NCBI RefSeq assembly: GCF_016802725.1
Contig: NC_052678.1
Location: forward strand, 11,123,983 to 11,187,982
Direction of reading: 5' to 3'
Source: Solenopsis invicta
Lineage: Eukaryota > Arthropoda > Insecta > Hymenoptera > Formicidae
DNA: 64,000 nt
Numbering within the stretch: the first letter of the stretch is position 1; every line of letters begins with the position of its first letter. Of the stretch, positions 26,260 to 39,759 are shown one piece after another. Both the position numbers and the translations under genes were made by a program. The notes beneath the pieces are model-generated. The model saw only the letters and a list, made by a program, of their open reading frames with translations. It had not been told where the DNA came from and made no database searches.

Positions 26260-26620
26260 CAAAGTTGCGTCGTAGAGAGAAGCAGCCACCGGGTGTCTAT
26301 CTAGGCAACAGGCTCCCACGGACAGGACAAACCGATCCGACCGGCATAAGCCGGCAGCCAGCAGCCAGCAGCCAGCGGCGGCTACGGGGCAAGAAGAAGA
26401 AGAAGCTGCAGCCGCTCGCTTTTCGGGGCCCCTTCAGCTCGCTCAGCTGCCGGACCTTCCCACGCTGCGCGTATGCACCTACCTACCACCTACCCATCTT
26501 ACTACCTGACTGCTCGTGAGCGCCGCGTGCTGTGTGAGCGTGCATACGTGCGTTTGAGTGCAGCTACTACGCAACAGCCGAAAATGTGAATCGCGAATAA
26601 GCGTACGCACGCCTAAATCG
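26260..26620. other. GC-rich island
   Basis: A GC-rich segment with CAGCCAG repeats, an AAGAAG run and CAGCTG near 26437. The 84-codon plus-strand frame at 26265-26519 is low-complexity and unrecognised. It is flanked by AT-rich DNA. A regulatory role is possible but unproven. Confidence 0.4.
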
Positions 26621-29600
26621 GGCCCGTTTTTATAATTGGGTCACCTCCACTTCTACGTCTCGCTCATCGGCAAGAGAAAATATTTCTTCCCTCGACGGAA
26701 CAATTTTTAATAATGGAATTAAAATCCAGATGAATGCCGTGACGATTTCATAGCACTCGCAATGACAGTGATTTTTTCACATTTCCCAAACATTCTCGCA
26801 GATATTCTTTTATTAATTCTTTTATTAAATATTTATTTATCTTTATTTATCTCTAATTAATAAATTTATTAAAATGAATTTATTAACTTTAATATTTTCC
26901 ACCGCGCGGCGTAACATGTAATATATCATTTCTCATCTAATTATTTTGTGTACATTCGACATTATCGTCATTATTGCGTAAGAGATCTCGCTGCTGTTAT
27001 TGATACGCTATAGTACCATTCAGGGCAGCATCAAGTCACTTCACCGCCATTAGCGAGACTTTCCAAGAGAGCGATCGCTTTATCACTTCCTTCCAATGTT
27101 ATTACTTCCTTATTTGATCGCGAAAAATTCAAGTGAAAAATGTTAATATTAATATTAAGCGCTCCGGCGATACAGGCGTTACACACGCGATTTCGCGCGC
27201 AGGATCACCTGCTGCGTTGCGTACAAGCTACCTGTGAGCAGATCGGCTCATCTGTTCCCTCTGGAGACCGGTGTCCGTGAAAGAGTGCAATCTGGCATCG
27301 GATGGATATATAGATTTGGCGGAGCATGAACGCGAGGGCGCTAAAAATCTCGACGAAACACTCTGCGGTTTTCACAAAGAGAACAAAAACTAAAAAGGAA
27401 CGTAAAGAAAAATCTAGATTTTTACGTCACGCATGATTGATAAAAGACACGTGGAAAAATTCTTAAAAATATAATTTCACATATGTATCGATTAGCACGC
27501 AGAATTTCAAATATGATAAGTTGTAATATCGAGAACTCGTGAATTTCAAAAAAAAAAAAAAAAACTGTGAAGAGAAAGAGAAAAGTGCAAAAATTTAGAT
27601 TCCTTTTCTTCAAGCGCTTCGCCTATATGTGTATACCGGTTGAAATACAGTTCCAAGGGATACGCGCGTACAAGATCACGCAAGAAGGTAGTCGCTGGTA
27701 TAGCGGTCGACGTAGGTTCCTTTCGCACAGAGTTTTCTGCTCCCACGCCCAAACGCTTCACGATAATGTAATTCCTTTTAACCCCGCTGAACCTCGAAAA
27801 CCGTGGGATGCTGCCGCTTGCTGCCGATGCAGCCTGGACCCGCGAGCAAGCTGCATCGGCAGGAAGCGCCTCTCCCTCGTCTCAGTCGTCATTGGCGATT
27901 TTTCCAATTATGAGCCAACGATAAAAAAAAAACACGTCAATTCTAGCGTGATAACGCATAATGCTCCACATATGGCGTTAGAAAACGATATTCTTTTTAT
28001 TCCTTAATACTGTAACGTTCTTAAATCTCTTAAATACGGTTATTTGAAAAGATCAACTTTTCGTCTAAAATTATCAAGTTGTTTTCGATCCGCGGGAATA
28101 TCTACATAAATTACACTCGATAAACGTATAAAGTGATAAACCAATTTAGTTAATATGTAGTTCTGTCGTAATTTGAGACTTGCACAAATTTTGCCAAAAG
28201 TGAGAAAATTGAGCAATCCGTGTACTTTCGATCTCAGTCCGAAAACAAAAATCTTGTGGCATCTGGCATTTCCTTTCGTGCGGAACATCGAGAGAAACGA
28301 AAAAAGAAAAAAAAAGAACGGGACAATGGGATTCTCATCAATTGCGTGTAACGTTCGGGGCCACTAATTGCTGCCGAGAAACGAAAGTTTCGGTTCGACC
28401 GAAACATTACGCTTGTTAGAAAGCCCGGGCATAACTCTTGTTTACTGGTAGGAATCGATTTCTCGATAGGCGCCCGCACTACGGGCATTTCACGAGCCAC
28501 TATTTCTCGCTTAATTCCCACTTCACTATTTCGTGTTGGAAAAAAAAAAAAATGAAAGACTCCGTTCTCCCGCTCTGTGTCGAAAGAATCTCCATCTATT
28601 TTTTTAAATATCACAGCTTTTGTCTAATCGCATCAATGGAACAATATTTCTAATATTGTAAGCAACAATATCGTGTTTATTTTAAAAGTGTGTATTCTTT
28701 CCCGCTGTTATTCACTCTCGAGTTGGCTCGCGTGGATTACCATTAGGTTGGGGAGATGATAAAAGCGTCGTCGGCGTCGCGGGGTTTCTAAAATTACATC
28801 GCGTCGCATAATTTACATGTTTCTCCGTGATATCTCCCCTCCCAACTCCGGCGCCATGTGTACGCCACAAAAATATCTGAACGTCGCGATTGCATCACCT
28901 GCGCAAACTGGAGATACACTACTGTTACGAAAGCCCGAGTTTTCTGCCGGTCCTGCAGAACTGTTCTCTCCCCCGGTTTCGCCAGGCTCATCCATCTCCA
29001 GTGATAATACACTCACGGAGAGGGGGTACGCGCGCGAGCGAGAGTATAAACAACTTTCCAATGATACAAACGGAGCAGCTGTGAAAGTAGAAACTTTTTA
29101 ACTTACTGGTAAATGTAACAAAGGGAAGCTACGTACGCGCACAATGATTGTTTGTTACAGAGCGCGATGAATTTTTGAAGGAGAGAGTAAAGAGGAAAAA
29201 AGATTATAAGCACGCAAGCCGATAACACGAGTCCCAAGTCCCTCGAAGGATCTAAATCACCTCGTCGGGAGTAATATTTAACGATCTTGCGAATTATTCT
29301 AATTTTACAAAAGTATCGTGAGAATTATAAATAATCAAGTTTAATTTGATTAATCTCAGTTAAATATCAGTTTGAAGAACGAAATGGATAATATCGTTCC
29401 AAGGAACACTTTTCGCAATTTCCTTTCATTTGCATGATCGCGAATAATTATGAAATACCGGTGTTTCGCGCAGGGAGGCATATATGCATATTTCACTTCA
29501 TTTGACCATAATTACAATGGGGCCATGGCGTACCGGCTCCCATGGTGCTACAAGAACGCGAATTGATGCCTCCTCCTTCTCTTCTCTCTCTATCCCTTTC

Positions 29601-30179
29601 CTTCAACAGTCCCATTAACGCATTTTGTCCGCATGTTGCAAACAGCCCTCTCTAATTCCAATACCTCGAATAAAAGATTCAACCGGTATATACTTTAAAC
29701 GCATTAGGTTGTCACAGCTATATCGCCAAATGCCGACTTTTTTTTTGTATGTAAACTGTCAAAAAGTGTCGTGTCAAAAATGACATTCGTGACTCTGTAA
29801 CGCAAAGGAACGGGTAATTGAGAGGAAATAATATGGTTAGAGAGATCAAGTAGATGATCATATTATAAGTAATAACAGCTGTATACGTAGAAGTGAGAAG
29901 GTGTCATCTTAATGACATAATGTCAATGTGCCTGTACAGATTGTGATTTAAAATCTTTGTAGTTGAAATCAACATGATGTTTTTTTTTTAAATATATAAA
30001 TCAGTGAATGTTATTTTTAAAACCATATTTCAGTGAACAAATTGATATCGATTGATCTATCAACGTCTATTACGAACAATACATGTTAAATATCCGATTA
30101 CCATCTCTCTTTCTAAAGAATTAAAATCTTTTTTTTCCTCGTAACTATCCAAGTGTGAAAGCTTTAAATTATGCGTACG

Positions 30180-30760
30180 CAAGCAGCAAAATCCACGCAT
30201 GTGGTGACGGCGTGATACGAGGAGGAAGCACTAACCGCATGTCGAGCAGAGGGTGGCCACGACGAAGATGACGACGATGACGGTGACGAAGAGGACAAGA
30301 GGGATGAGAAGGACGAAAAGGACTCGGGTCGAGAGTGGGGACGAAGGAACACGCCTTCTGCATGCGCGTAACGGAGACGAGGATCGTGCAGGAGCAGCGA
30401 AAAGGACGAGGAGGAAGCGAGGGAGATGGCGTGAAGGTGCAGATGGTGGAAATCTCAGGGAATAAAGCCAAAGCAGGAAAGAGAAAAAGAGGGAGATAGA
30501 GACAAAAAGAAAGAGAACCTCGATCCCTAGAGGGAGGGAGGGAGGAAGGTTTTCTCTTTCCTTTTTTTCTTCGAAGATGGGGAGAGAGACACGGAAGGTG
30601 AGTAGCACCTGGTGGTTGTTAGGGCCGGTGGTAGTGACGGTGCCTTCTGGTGGTGGTGTCAGTGATGATGATGGTGGTAGTGCTTGATGGACGATGCAAC
30701 AGATGCTCCAAAGTACCTTTTCGCATGTAGTGGATTGATGTTGGAAATTCATGACGTCGG
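30180..30760. other. GC-rich, repeat-rich island
   Basis: Imperfect GACGA, GATGA and GGTGGT units make open frames on both strands, including a 191-codon minus-strand frame rich in Ser, Leu and Phe. No protein family is recognised. The triplet-like composition explains the frames. Confidence 0.45.
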
Positions 30761-31129
30761 CGCAACAATTTGAGAAATCAAATCGATCGATTTTGGTCGA
30801 CTGCAATGAGAACTCGACTCTAGCAAACCAATTTCCTTCTCTCTCTCTCTCTTGACAATAATATAATTTGAAAAAAATTTAATATTGACAGAATAGCCAG
30901 AAAAATAATAAGAATGAACCTAAAAACTTACTGTACAATGTTAAAAATTGGAAAGCGTAAAGTGAAATTGTATGATAATTTCATATTTCCATAAGATGTA
31001 AGGCTTAATTCTGAACAGATTCTACAGAGCTGTAATACATCTCACGCATGTAGATATAAATAAGTACAAGTAAAATCTAGCGGACGGATGTAGATTAAGT
31101 AAAAAAAAAAAAGAGTGATGCGAGTAGGA

Positions 31130-31715
31130 AGGTCGTAAAAATGTGCAGCGATGGCGCTCCTCTTCCCGGACGGAAAGGATTGCTAGGATTCTCTGGCACC
31201 CTCTTGCTGCGCGCCGTCTGGCGCGGTCGGGAATAGCTCTTTCCCCGGGCTTAATAAAAGAAAGGGGTGCGCGAGATCCTCCTGTTCTTGACATGACGCG
31301 AGATTTGTGAAGCTTCTTCGCCCTACCCTTTCCCAGCCCTCGCATTCGTGTTTCTCGCCCGCCTCCGATGAGCAAGAAGGAGGAGGAAGGTGGAGACCTT
31401 CTGTCGGCCCAGAAGGTCCTGCGGGGTGAAATCCTTGGTAGCAGGAGTCAGTCGTGCAGCGGGGACCGATTGAGCAGTAGCAACGATTGAACGAGTCTCG
31501 GCCGACCAACCGGCTGGCGAACCCTCGTCCTGTTGCGATCGCTGCCGACAATCTATCCTCCTCCTCCTCCTTCTCCTCCTGCTCTTCCTTTTCGATCTCT
31601 TCCCCGCATTCGCGATTCCCCTTGAAATCTGTGTTCTATTTCGGACTCTTGGCCGAATCCTTTCTTCCGGTCCCCAACACCTGTCTGCGCAAGTGAAAAA
31701 TTGCGAGGGTTGCAA
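31130..31715. other. GC-rich island with overlapping open frames
   Basis: Three overlapping minus-strand frames (117, 122 and 130 codons) share this island. It includes CTCCTC repeats at 31556-31585. None resembles a known family, and no pair of convincing splice sites defines an exon. Confidence 0.4.
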
Positions 31716-33244
31716 ACTTGCCGAAATATTCTATATATCGTTGCATGCTTTTAATACTTTACACGCTTATTTTTCCAATTTACTTTAATTTAATTTAACT
31801 AAATTTATTACCTTTTTAAATATGTATTGTATTACTTTATATATTTACTTGTTATTTCTGTCATCTCTATATTTATGTCTAAATTTATATTAAACAATTA
31901 TAAAATTATTAAAATTAAAGAAATAATTACAAAATCCTAGCAACTGTTAATTATTGTGCTGATAACAATTAATGCGATTTGCGCGATTGCAATGCTTTAA
32001 ATATGTTATAAGTATGTAACTGCATATGATTGTCCGGACTTAAAAAAATATGAATCTGCGTGCGGATTATCTCGTATGTAAATAAAGAGACGTTCGAGAA
32101 AGGCAAGACGAGAAGCGCATAAGAGACGTGAATGCGTATGGAGGGTAAGGAACAGCTGCAAGACATCCTAAAAAGCATGGAGAATCTTTTGAATCAGGGC
32201 CCAGGTTCCTCCCTCTCGTGTCTTTTCCCGATCTTCTTCATCAGTGCAACGATTAATGGATAACGGCCATCTTAAAAGCCAAAATGTACACGGTGCAAGG
32301 AAAATATAAAGAATATTTACTCAAGTTAAAATTAGCCCTCTAATAAATTTCTTGACTCTTCCCGAATATGTATTATAAATAAATCGCTTTGAAAAATAAA
32401 AGGTTAATCTATGAGATATAGATATAGTAAATACGTCGTGCGAGACTAAAATTATATAATAAATACATCAAACGTAGAGGAATTCACAAATAAGTCAAAG
32501 GAGAAGTGTAAAAAGGAGAAAAGATAAATGTAACCGAACACCCGACTATCAGAGACGAAATTTTCCTACCAATATTCGTTATATTCGTATACGTGCTCGT
32601 CCTTACATTTCTTTTTGTACCTGCGAAACGATCCAAAGGCACAGTGATCTTTCCGAAGCTGGATCGAACACCCTCCCCAAAACATTCTTTTTCAAATCTT
32701 ATCCGTGACGTATTCACAATGCGCGTAATGTCGCAACGATCGTTTCGACGAGTGAAAGATGGGACCGGGGCAAAAAGGTGAAATCCAGATATTGTAGAAG
32801 AAGTAGTCAATAATAATCGAAGGAATCATTTGCCATGTCAGGAACATATCAAGAATGCTTTGTCATTTTTCGGCTACCTGAAATTCGCATGTGTTATATG
32901 CACATTTTGCACGTTGCATCTTACGTACGTGAGAAGCGGCAGCTCTTGTTAAAGGTAAAAAGGTTCGACACCTCATATTTACTACTACAATAGTAAATTT
33001 CCGAAAGTTAATTACACGCTGCCTCGGGCATCGTAAGGTATTGCACGTCATATCGCGTATCATATTGCACGCCCTATTTCTCAATTTACAAAGATCTTGG
33101 GCATATTTTAGCAATCGGACGAAATGAAATTACGGGCCATTACCGCGTCTTAATACGATGCATAATTCGAGGTTAAATTTTTTTTTACGATCGGGACGTG
33201 ATGTCATTGATAAGCGATTCGGTATTCGACGAAACGGCACGCGT

Positions 33245-33561
33245 CTATACAGGGTGACCCATGGGTTCGCCACGTTGAGTTTTAATGGCAGATTTCTCAA
33301 TTTGAAGTCGACTCTCCCTCGAAGGGAAACTTTACGTCGATGATCGATCGAAGATAAAGAGAAGATGAACCTCGCGATAGGGGTTCATCATTTTGCGGCT
33401 GAAAAGTGGCTCGAGTGATAGGGAAAAATAGCAGGGTTATATTCGCATGTTAATTTCTTGTGCAGCTCAATTGAATTCCGATCGCTTCGCGTGACACTAT
33501 CGCCCGAGGTAAACTGAGCTACGAATCTGTCGTTTCGAATCTCGCGCCGGACACCCTATAT
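33245..33561. mobile_element. Possible short inverted-terminal element
   Basis: TATACAGGGTGACCC near 33246 and, inverted, ATATAGGGTGTCCGG ending near 33561 bound about 315 bases. CAGGGTG-type ends recur in insect DNA transposons. The match between the two ends is short and imperfect, and there is no coding content. Confidence 0.25.
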
Positions 33562-33858
33562 GTGTATTCGCGTCGAAACGCGCGTCTGCAATTATGCGGA
33601 AACGATCGGCTGGCGTGCATCGAACCGCAGTTATTAACCGATCGTCCAACAGGTGCAACCTGTGTGCACACAGGCTGCTGCAACATTGTGTCCGACACGG
33701 GCTCATTACGCGGGAAAGTTGGTGTGTTGAAAACGCGCTCCACCGCGGCTCCAGAAAGTCGAACGAAAGCAGCTCCCGCGTCTAATCGTTCAACAATTTA
33801 GCAATTCCAGGTGAGATACGGTCCCGCCGAACCATCGTTCCCCTCGTGCAGGTGACGG

Positions 33859-33889
33859 ACGCGCGCGTGCGCGCGCGCGCGCGCGCGCC
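33859..33889. repeat. (GC)n tract
   Basis: About 30 bases of alternating G and C with one GTGC interruption. Strongly Z-DNA-prone. Confidence 0.9.
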
Positions 33890-34691
33890 CCAAGATGCTA
33901 AAGAGAACCGTGCGCGTGATTCCATTTAGGATCGCCTTCCATCCTCCCGCCGATCTCGATTCGCGACAGCGATCGCATCGCCTCGTTACTTTTTCCATCT
34001 ACGGATATCTTTAATTATGCGCGCTAGAGCATCTCTCGTTAATTCTGCATTTCGCGAAGATGAATTGGAATTATATTATTATGTGAAACTTTTACAAATG
34101 GAACAAGATAAATGTAAAAGGAAGTTGTAATCATAAATTAAAAGAAGCATATTATGTAAATATAATCGTGATGTTTTACGAGAGTTGGAGTTCATATTTT
34201 ATATCTCTTTACAGTTGCAAGTTAGTTGTGACACGCTCTCATCGGTTACACGTTGAATACAGAATCAGATTGATATCAGAATCGCATTGATATCGATTTT
34301 TAGAAAGGCAATAATTAAATTTGTCATTAGTCATAATCAACATTTTAATAAATATATTTTAATGTCGTGACGGGGAAATGGTTAGGTTACGAATAAAGCT
34401 ATCTTTTTTTTGCAATTTATCAAACGAGACAGTGGTAAATGATATGAATCGCAATCTTCTTACTGAAAAGTAAGAGCGTCCTAATACGATTTGCGTGTCT
34501 GTCATCCTTTGAACGTTTAGTCAATTCCACGATAATCGGATTATCTTCGCAGGGCAGTCAGCGCTCCGCCCTTTTCAAACCTTTTTTACTCATTCTATGT
34601 TTGAGAAATCGATCGAGCTAAGCTTCTAGCTCCCGCAGCAGGATTTTCAGATTAATTAATCGCGTCGTGCCCTAAACATTTCAGCCTTCCT

Positions 34692-34714
34692 TTTCTCTCT
34701 CTCTCTCTCTCTCT
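34692..34714. repeat. (CT)n microsatellite
   Basis: CT run of about 20 bases. Confidence 0.8.
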
Positions 34715-37095
34715 TTCAAAATTGTACTTCTGCGGACAGCAAAATCGATTACGTTTTTATCGCCACTTTGCCCGTACGTGCTTCTCCTCCCTTTCAGGAA
34801 CAGAGATCCGACTATAATCCAGCAAGTCGAAGATGAACAGCTGCCCCTGCCTTCAACGAAGGTTTCCTCGAGGAAACGGAAAAAAAAATGATAAAGCGTT
34901 ACGACAGGGACAGATTGTACAGATTTCGTAAAATAATGATGCAAATTTAAAATTTAAATGTATACAATATCAACGAATTCAATTTTCGTTGTTGTGCTTA
35001 ATTCCTTCTCTCTTTAATTATATAACTTTAAACGCGTTTCTTATTAATTAAATACACGGCTCAACGCGTATTGTATAATAACAGAACTTATATTTGTACA
35101 TAAAAGAGATCGAAACATCGTAGAAAAAAGAAAAAATAGCGAGAGGCTGATTAACGAGAGACTCTGATTTATTCTCATTTCGCGAATTTAATTAGCGAAG
35201 ATTGCGTCGAAATTTAGCAGAGACATTGGCGAGAGAGCAAGAATAAGCAAGTAGCCATGGAATTTTTCAGATGTGACACCTGCCGGCACCGTTAGTTACC
35301 TCGTTAATTCGGAAAGTTCTTACGAATCAAGACCATTTTCCGAAACTGATGGGACCGCTCGATCGAGCTTGAAATAATTTCGCGCCAAACTGCCTGCATG
35401 CCGTCTTACGTCCGCGCAAATTAATTGCTCTAATTATCACTTTAAACTAACGGGGAGGCAGTGAAACTAGAGCGATCGAAAGGCGATTTCGCGTCTCGCG
35501 AATCGTTCGCTCGAAGAATAACGTGCAGTGAAGGGGAAAAAATATTTGCGCATCTTAATAAAGAGCACAAAATATAATTGCGTTGGGAGGCAGAGATAGG
35601 CGTTTGTCTTACAATTTGCTTAAATTTCATCTCCCATCATCCACCTTATGTTTACAAGGTCTGCAAAGCTGGCAAGTGTCCCCGGTCGGTATCCACCGGC
35701 GGGTATCCACGATACTCTCACGGTGCATAACCTGAATGCACAGAGCGAATATTATACGATGCAGCCGGCCCCGGGTTCGTCATCGGTGTGCAGGTATGGG
35801 GCATTTACTTACGGAAGGATAGGTACTCACGACAAAAGCATGTTTGGACTGCCGCTGTGCCAGATGCCAGGAGAAAGAAAGATGAAGAGAATGAGAAAAA
35901 AAGGGGGAAGGGGGGAAAGAGAGAGAGAGAGAGAGATTCGTTGTTGCCTTTATGCAGCTTTCACCGTTTTCAGATTAGCGATTCTCGCGATACCCTACCG
36001 GTCGGAGATATTTCGGAGCAGAAGTTCGTCGCCCGTCATTGACACCTGCGCGCGTGGCGAACATCCGAAGTCGGCTCGCGCGCGAGTTCGCTAACTTCTC
36101 CTCCTTGTATGTGCTGCACGTCAAGCTCAAAAAACTCTGGGATTAAAACCGGTTTCGCTTTGGTAATTTTCCATATCCTCGATATTCCGCAAACACGGAA
36201 AAACGTACTTTGCTCCAATTGTAACTTAAAAAAAGTTAAAATTGCTCTAAGATCGAATAGTCACGTTGCCGTAAAATGAATTTTAATAGGGACGGTGCAA
36301 ACGTCTCGTGTATTGAACGAAGACTCGACGTATGCAATAAAATGGACATGTCAAATCAACAATCGGGAGAGAAAGTGCGATCGGAAATGGAAGATTTTTT
36401 TGTTAAAGATAGCTTTCTGCTGATCGGAAATCCGCAGCCCTTCGCGCTTTCTCCATACATCTGGCATGCTCATTTTCGTGTGTGCCTATATTATAGAAAC
36501 CGGAAGACCCTCCTCGTCTTCGGTAGAGTTTCCTTTTCGTAAGGATTCACGGCTCACGCGTGATTCGCGACACTACTTGTGATTCGCAGACGAGTACAAA
36601 ATGTCCCTGCATATAAATCTCATCGGCATGTACGATCGATTTTTACATAAAAATATCACTTTTTTTTCACGCTGATAATCGTGCAGATATAATTTATAAA
36701 ATTGTATTTTATTAAACGATGCGGCATGAGATTTCGGTAGAAGAGAAAGATGTTATTCTATATTTTGTATACGTCTCGTACAACGAATAGGTTTCCTTTA
36801 TGTCTTGACAAAGAAACGGAAGAAGAATAAATATGGCACGTGGCATCTGTAAAAATGAAAAACTAAAATCTTGTACGAGAAGCAAGAAAGGAAAACCATC
36901 GCCACCGCCACGTGTTGACGAGTTCACGAGAAAAGGGGAATTGAGAATGCGTCGGTGGTTGCAGGGTGGTCTTAGAAAACAGCTGAATAATTTAAGCGAA
37001 GATCGTGAATACTAAATCTCCTTGTCTCACTAGGCTTCCTGAGTTATCGTTACTTCATTATTTTACAAATATTGAAATTAAAAAGACAGTTTAAA

Positions 37096-37118
37096 TAAAA
37101 AAAAAAAAAAAAAAAAAA
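37096..37118. repeat. Poly-A tract
   Basis: A run of 22 A after TTAAAT. It could be the tail of a degraded retroposed sequence. No target-site duplication was seen. Confidence 0.8.
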
Positions 37119-37289
37119 GCCAAGTATTCATTGTATAATCTAAAGTTAAAATTTTGAAATTGTAAAACTGTCGTAAAATTGAGTTTCTTAATTTGAAAAT
37201 TGAAAGGCACGCGTAACTCGTAAATTGTAAGAGAAAGGAAAGATTTTCTTCCTCGCGTTATGTCGATGGTGGAACGTGCCGTTCCTCAT

Positions 37290-38080
37290 CGATGAAGATC
37301 GGTGAAGAGCGTCTTCAGTTTACAAGTTTGTCGCGCGTGAGTAGTTTGATCGGTCGACACTCTACAAAGGATCGCCGAAGGAGGTGGAGAGAGGAGGGGG
37401 AGCTGATCCTTCTGCCCGGCACGTGCCATCTGCCAAAATTGAAAATCTTGGAGCACGCGCGCCGCGTCGTGCCGGCGCGCGGCAGGGGGATAAAGGAAAC
37501 GGATGTAACTATGGAAGAGGGGGAGAAGGAAAGATACGAAATAAGAAACTGGGCCCGGGAGAGCGGCGCTCGACTGGCCGTCGGTGTCGGAGGATGGGCC
37601 TTTTGCCTTGGCTACGAAGGAGAGAAGTCGGTGGTTCTCTTGTGCTCTCCTCCTGGGAAGTAGCGGCAGATGTTCCGACTCGGTTGGCGCGTGCCCGCTG
37701 CCACTTGGCTGCGAAGAAGACGGTGCCATCTGCCCCTTCTTCGTCCCTCCCTCCGTCCGCCCTCTTCCAGCCACCCCCTCACCCTCCTTCCACGTCCCCC
37801 CATCGCGTGGCGTGGCAGCGTGCATCGCTGCCACGGGGCAGTGATACGAAATTGCTATCGGCCACTGAGATGGGCACGGCACACAGGCCCCTTTCTTTAT
37901 CCGCGAGAGTCCTCCCTCTCTTGTTGACCCACCGGCGGCTGAACCGACCAGACGATAAGCTCGCGTAAAGCTCGTGCGATACCCGAGATTATCTCCTTCA
38001 AAATTGTCAACATTTCGTTTCAGGCGATTGTTGCGTTGGATTAAACGCAATCGTTTCGAATCTAGAAGACGGGGCACTGA
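37290..38080. other. GC-rich island containing the longest open frame
   Basis: A 263-codon minus-strand frame (37286-38077) and a 194-codon plus-strand frame (37384-37968) overlap in this GC-rich block. Both are rich in Arg, Pro, Ser and Gly and resemble no known family. Frames open on both strands over the same interval point to low stop density, so I do not call a gene. Of the islands in this spacer it is the best candidate for an enhancer, promoter or non-coding exon, because it is long and sharply bounded. Confidence 0.4.
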
Positions 38081-38721
38081 CGGCAGAAATGTTTCTCTAT
38101 CGATACAAATCCTGCGCTACGCGCGGAACAATTGACGCTTCTACGACATCCATTTTTTAATTCAATGTCTTAAATTTTTTCAATTCATCGATGTACATGA
38201 TTTATCAAAAGTTACTGAATATTATTATCTTTTATCAAATTGATATTACACGAAGAAGGAAAGAGTCTCATTCATGTTACAGGAGCCACATTATCCTCAG
38301 GCCGCCACATTATCCTCAAGTGGATCCTCAATTTTTTGGCGGGAGAAATTCAACCACGTGGTATCGGACGCACGGTGGAGAAGTATAATTACCGAATTAA
38401 GAGGTTCTTGATCGTGCTATATATATGTGCTGTGCAATGCACATGTAACATGCGCGCACGCAAGGGAGCGAGCGTGCGGACATGCGGTATAGTAATGTGC
38501 GCCACGCGCGTGCAAACTCATTCTCGGCGTCGAGCGAATGAGACCTCGTGAACTCAACCTGACGCCGAATAGGTCGATTTCCGCCTGTCGCGGAAATCGG
38601 AGACAAGTCCCTCTCTCTTTCTACGTGCACCGAATATGCCGATCGCTGAAAATCGGTCTGGCGCGTGAAATGTGTATATACTTGAGAACCGCGCGCGGCA
38701 TATGGCATTCGTTGCATCGGA

Positions 38722-38750
38722 TGCAGCAGCAGCAGCAGCAGCAACAGCAG
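38722..38750. repeat. CAG trinucleotide repeat
   Basis: About nine CAG units with one CAA interruption. It could code polyglutamine in the plus-strand frame 38538-39056, but that frame also runs through GT and GA repeats and is not credible as a gene. Confidence 0.85.
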
Positions 38751-38908
38751 TCACCGCCGCCACCACAGTCTGTCTCGGACAGTTGTCTAGTTTTTTCACA
38801 TTCTTTTCTCGCGAACGTCATTTGGATGGAAGAAATATCCGCCGATCTTACAAATTTATTGTTTGTTATAAAAATAGAAAAAATTAAGAGAAATCTATTG
38901 CATATTGG

Positions 38909-38933
38909 GTGTGTGTGTGTGTGTGTGTGTGTT
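38909..38933. repeat. (GT)n microsatellite
   Basis: Twelve GT units. Confidence 0.9.
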
Positions 38934-38995
38934 TCGAGAGAGCAACGGAGCGTAAATTCGAGCGCGTCACGCGTCTTTCTTGCCAGAAAGATTAG

Positions 38996-38997
<2 letters not shown>

Positions 38998-39045
<48 letters not shown>
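38998..39045. repeat. (GA)n microsatellite
   Basis: About 46 bases of GA. Confidence 0.9.
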
Positions 39046-39048
<3 letters not shown>

Positions 39049-39362
39049 AGATTTAAAAGATCGAGATCCGCTGTCAAACCTTCGTGTGAAACGATACGAA
39101 ATCATTGTCTTTTGCCGTACGCAGATGTGCGGGGGTCTGTTACGGCCTTCCGACCACGCTAATTCGACGGCAATCGCGAGTCGGTGTCCGGCCTGCTGAA
39201 CTCGGGTGAAAAACGTAGTCGAGAAGCAACAGATGGCATCGACCTTGCCACAGCGCGGATGCTGCATCTGGCCACGGCGCCTTTGTCAATGGCACGTGCT
39301 GCACGTCCTATATATCGCGATCTGCACCGCCGAATGTCCCACCGCCGACCATATTGAGCGGC

Positions 39363-39390
39363 CTCTCTCTCTCTCTCTCTTTCTCTCTCG
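39363..39390. repeat. (CT)n microsatellite
   Basis: CT run with one TTT interruption. Confidence 0.8.
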
Positions 39391-39759
39391 GGTTAAGCCG
39401 GATAGGGAGGTCTCGGCTTTCCTACCGGACTGGCGCGTGAAAAGATTTTTCCTGCATGAAAGTATGAAGCCATCTGCGGCTCCATCAAAAAAAAATCTCA
39501 ATTTCAGGTAGCAATGCTGAAAATCATACCCGTACCTTACTAAAATGCTTAAAAGAGTCGCTTTCAGATGCGCGACACGTCGTTCTGAAACCACTAGCGG
39601 TTCTTGAGCGCCCGGTGTATACCATAATTGATACGCCGGCAAATCAGAGGCGATTTTATTTGGATAATAGACGCGAACGGACGAGACAGATGATCCCGAA
39701 TTGTTAAAAATACCGTCAGTTCGACAAAACATTTTAAATAAGAGAATTGTAAGCAAATA

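Noticed and set aside
3567..32940. Su(H)-type sites (YGTGRGAA), for example near 3575, 5922, 18737, 19818, 22422, 25932, 29318 and 32926
   Set aside because: About eight or nine were seen. For an 8-base motif with two degenerate positions, roughly eight are expected by chance on both strands of 64 kb. They are not clustered, so no Notch-feedback module is claimed.
35648..36094. 148-codon plus-strand frame with a possible donor after SSSVCR
   Set aside because: No family resemblance, no clear acceptor or partner exon, and the second half runs through a GA repeat.
38538..39056. 172-codon plus-strand frame with polyglutamine
   Set aside because: It is made largely of CAG, GT and GA simple repeats with no conserved domain or splice support.
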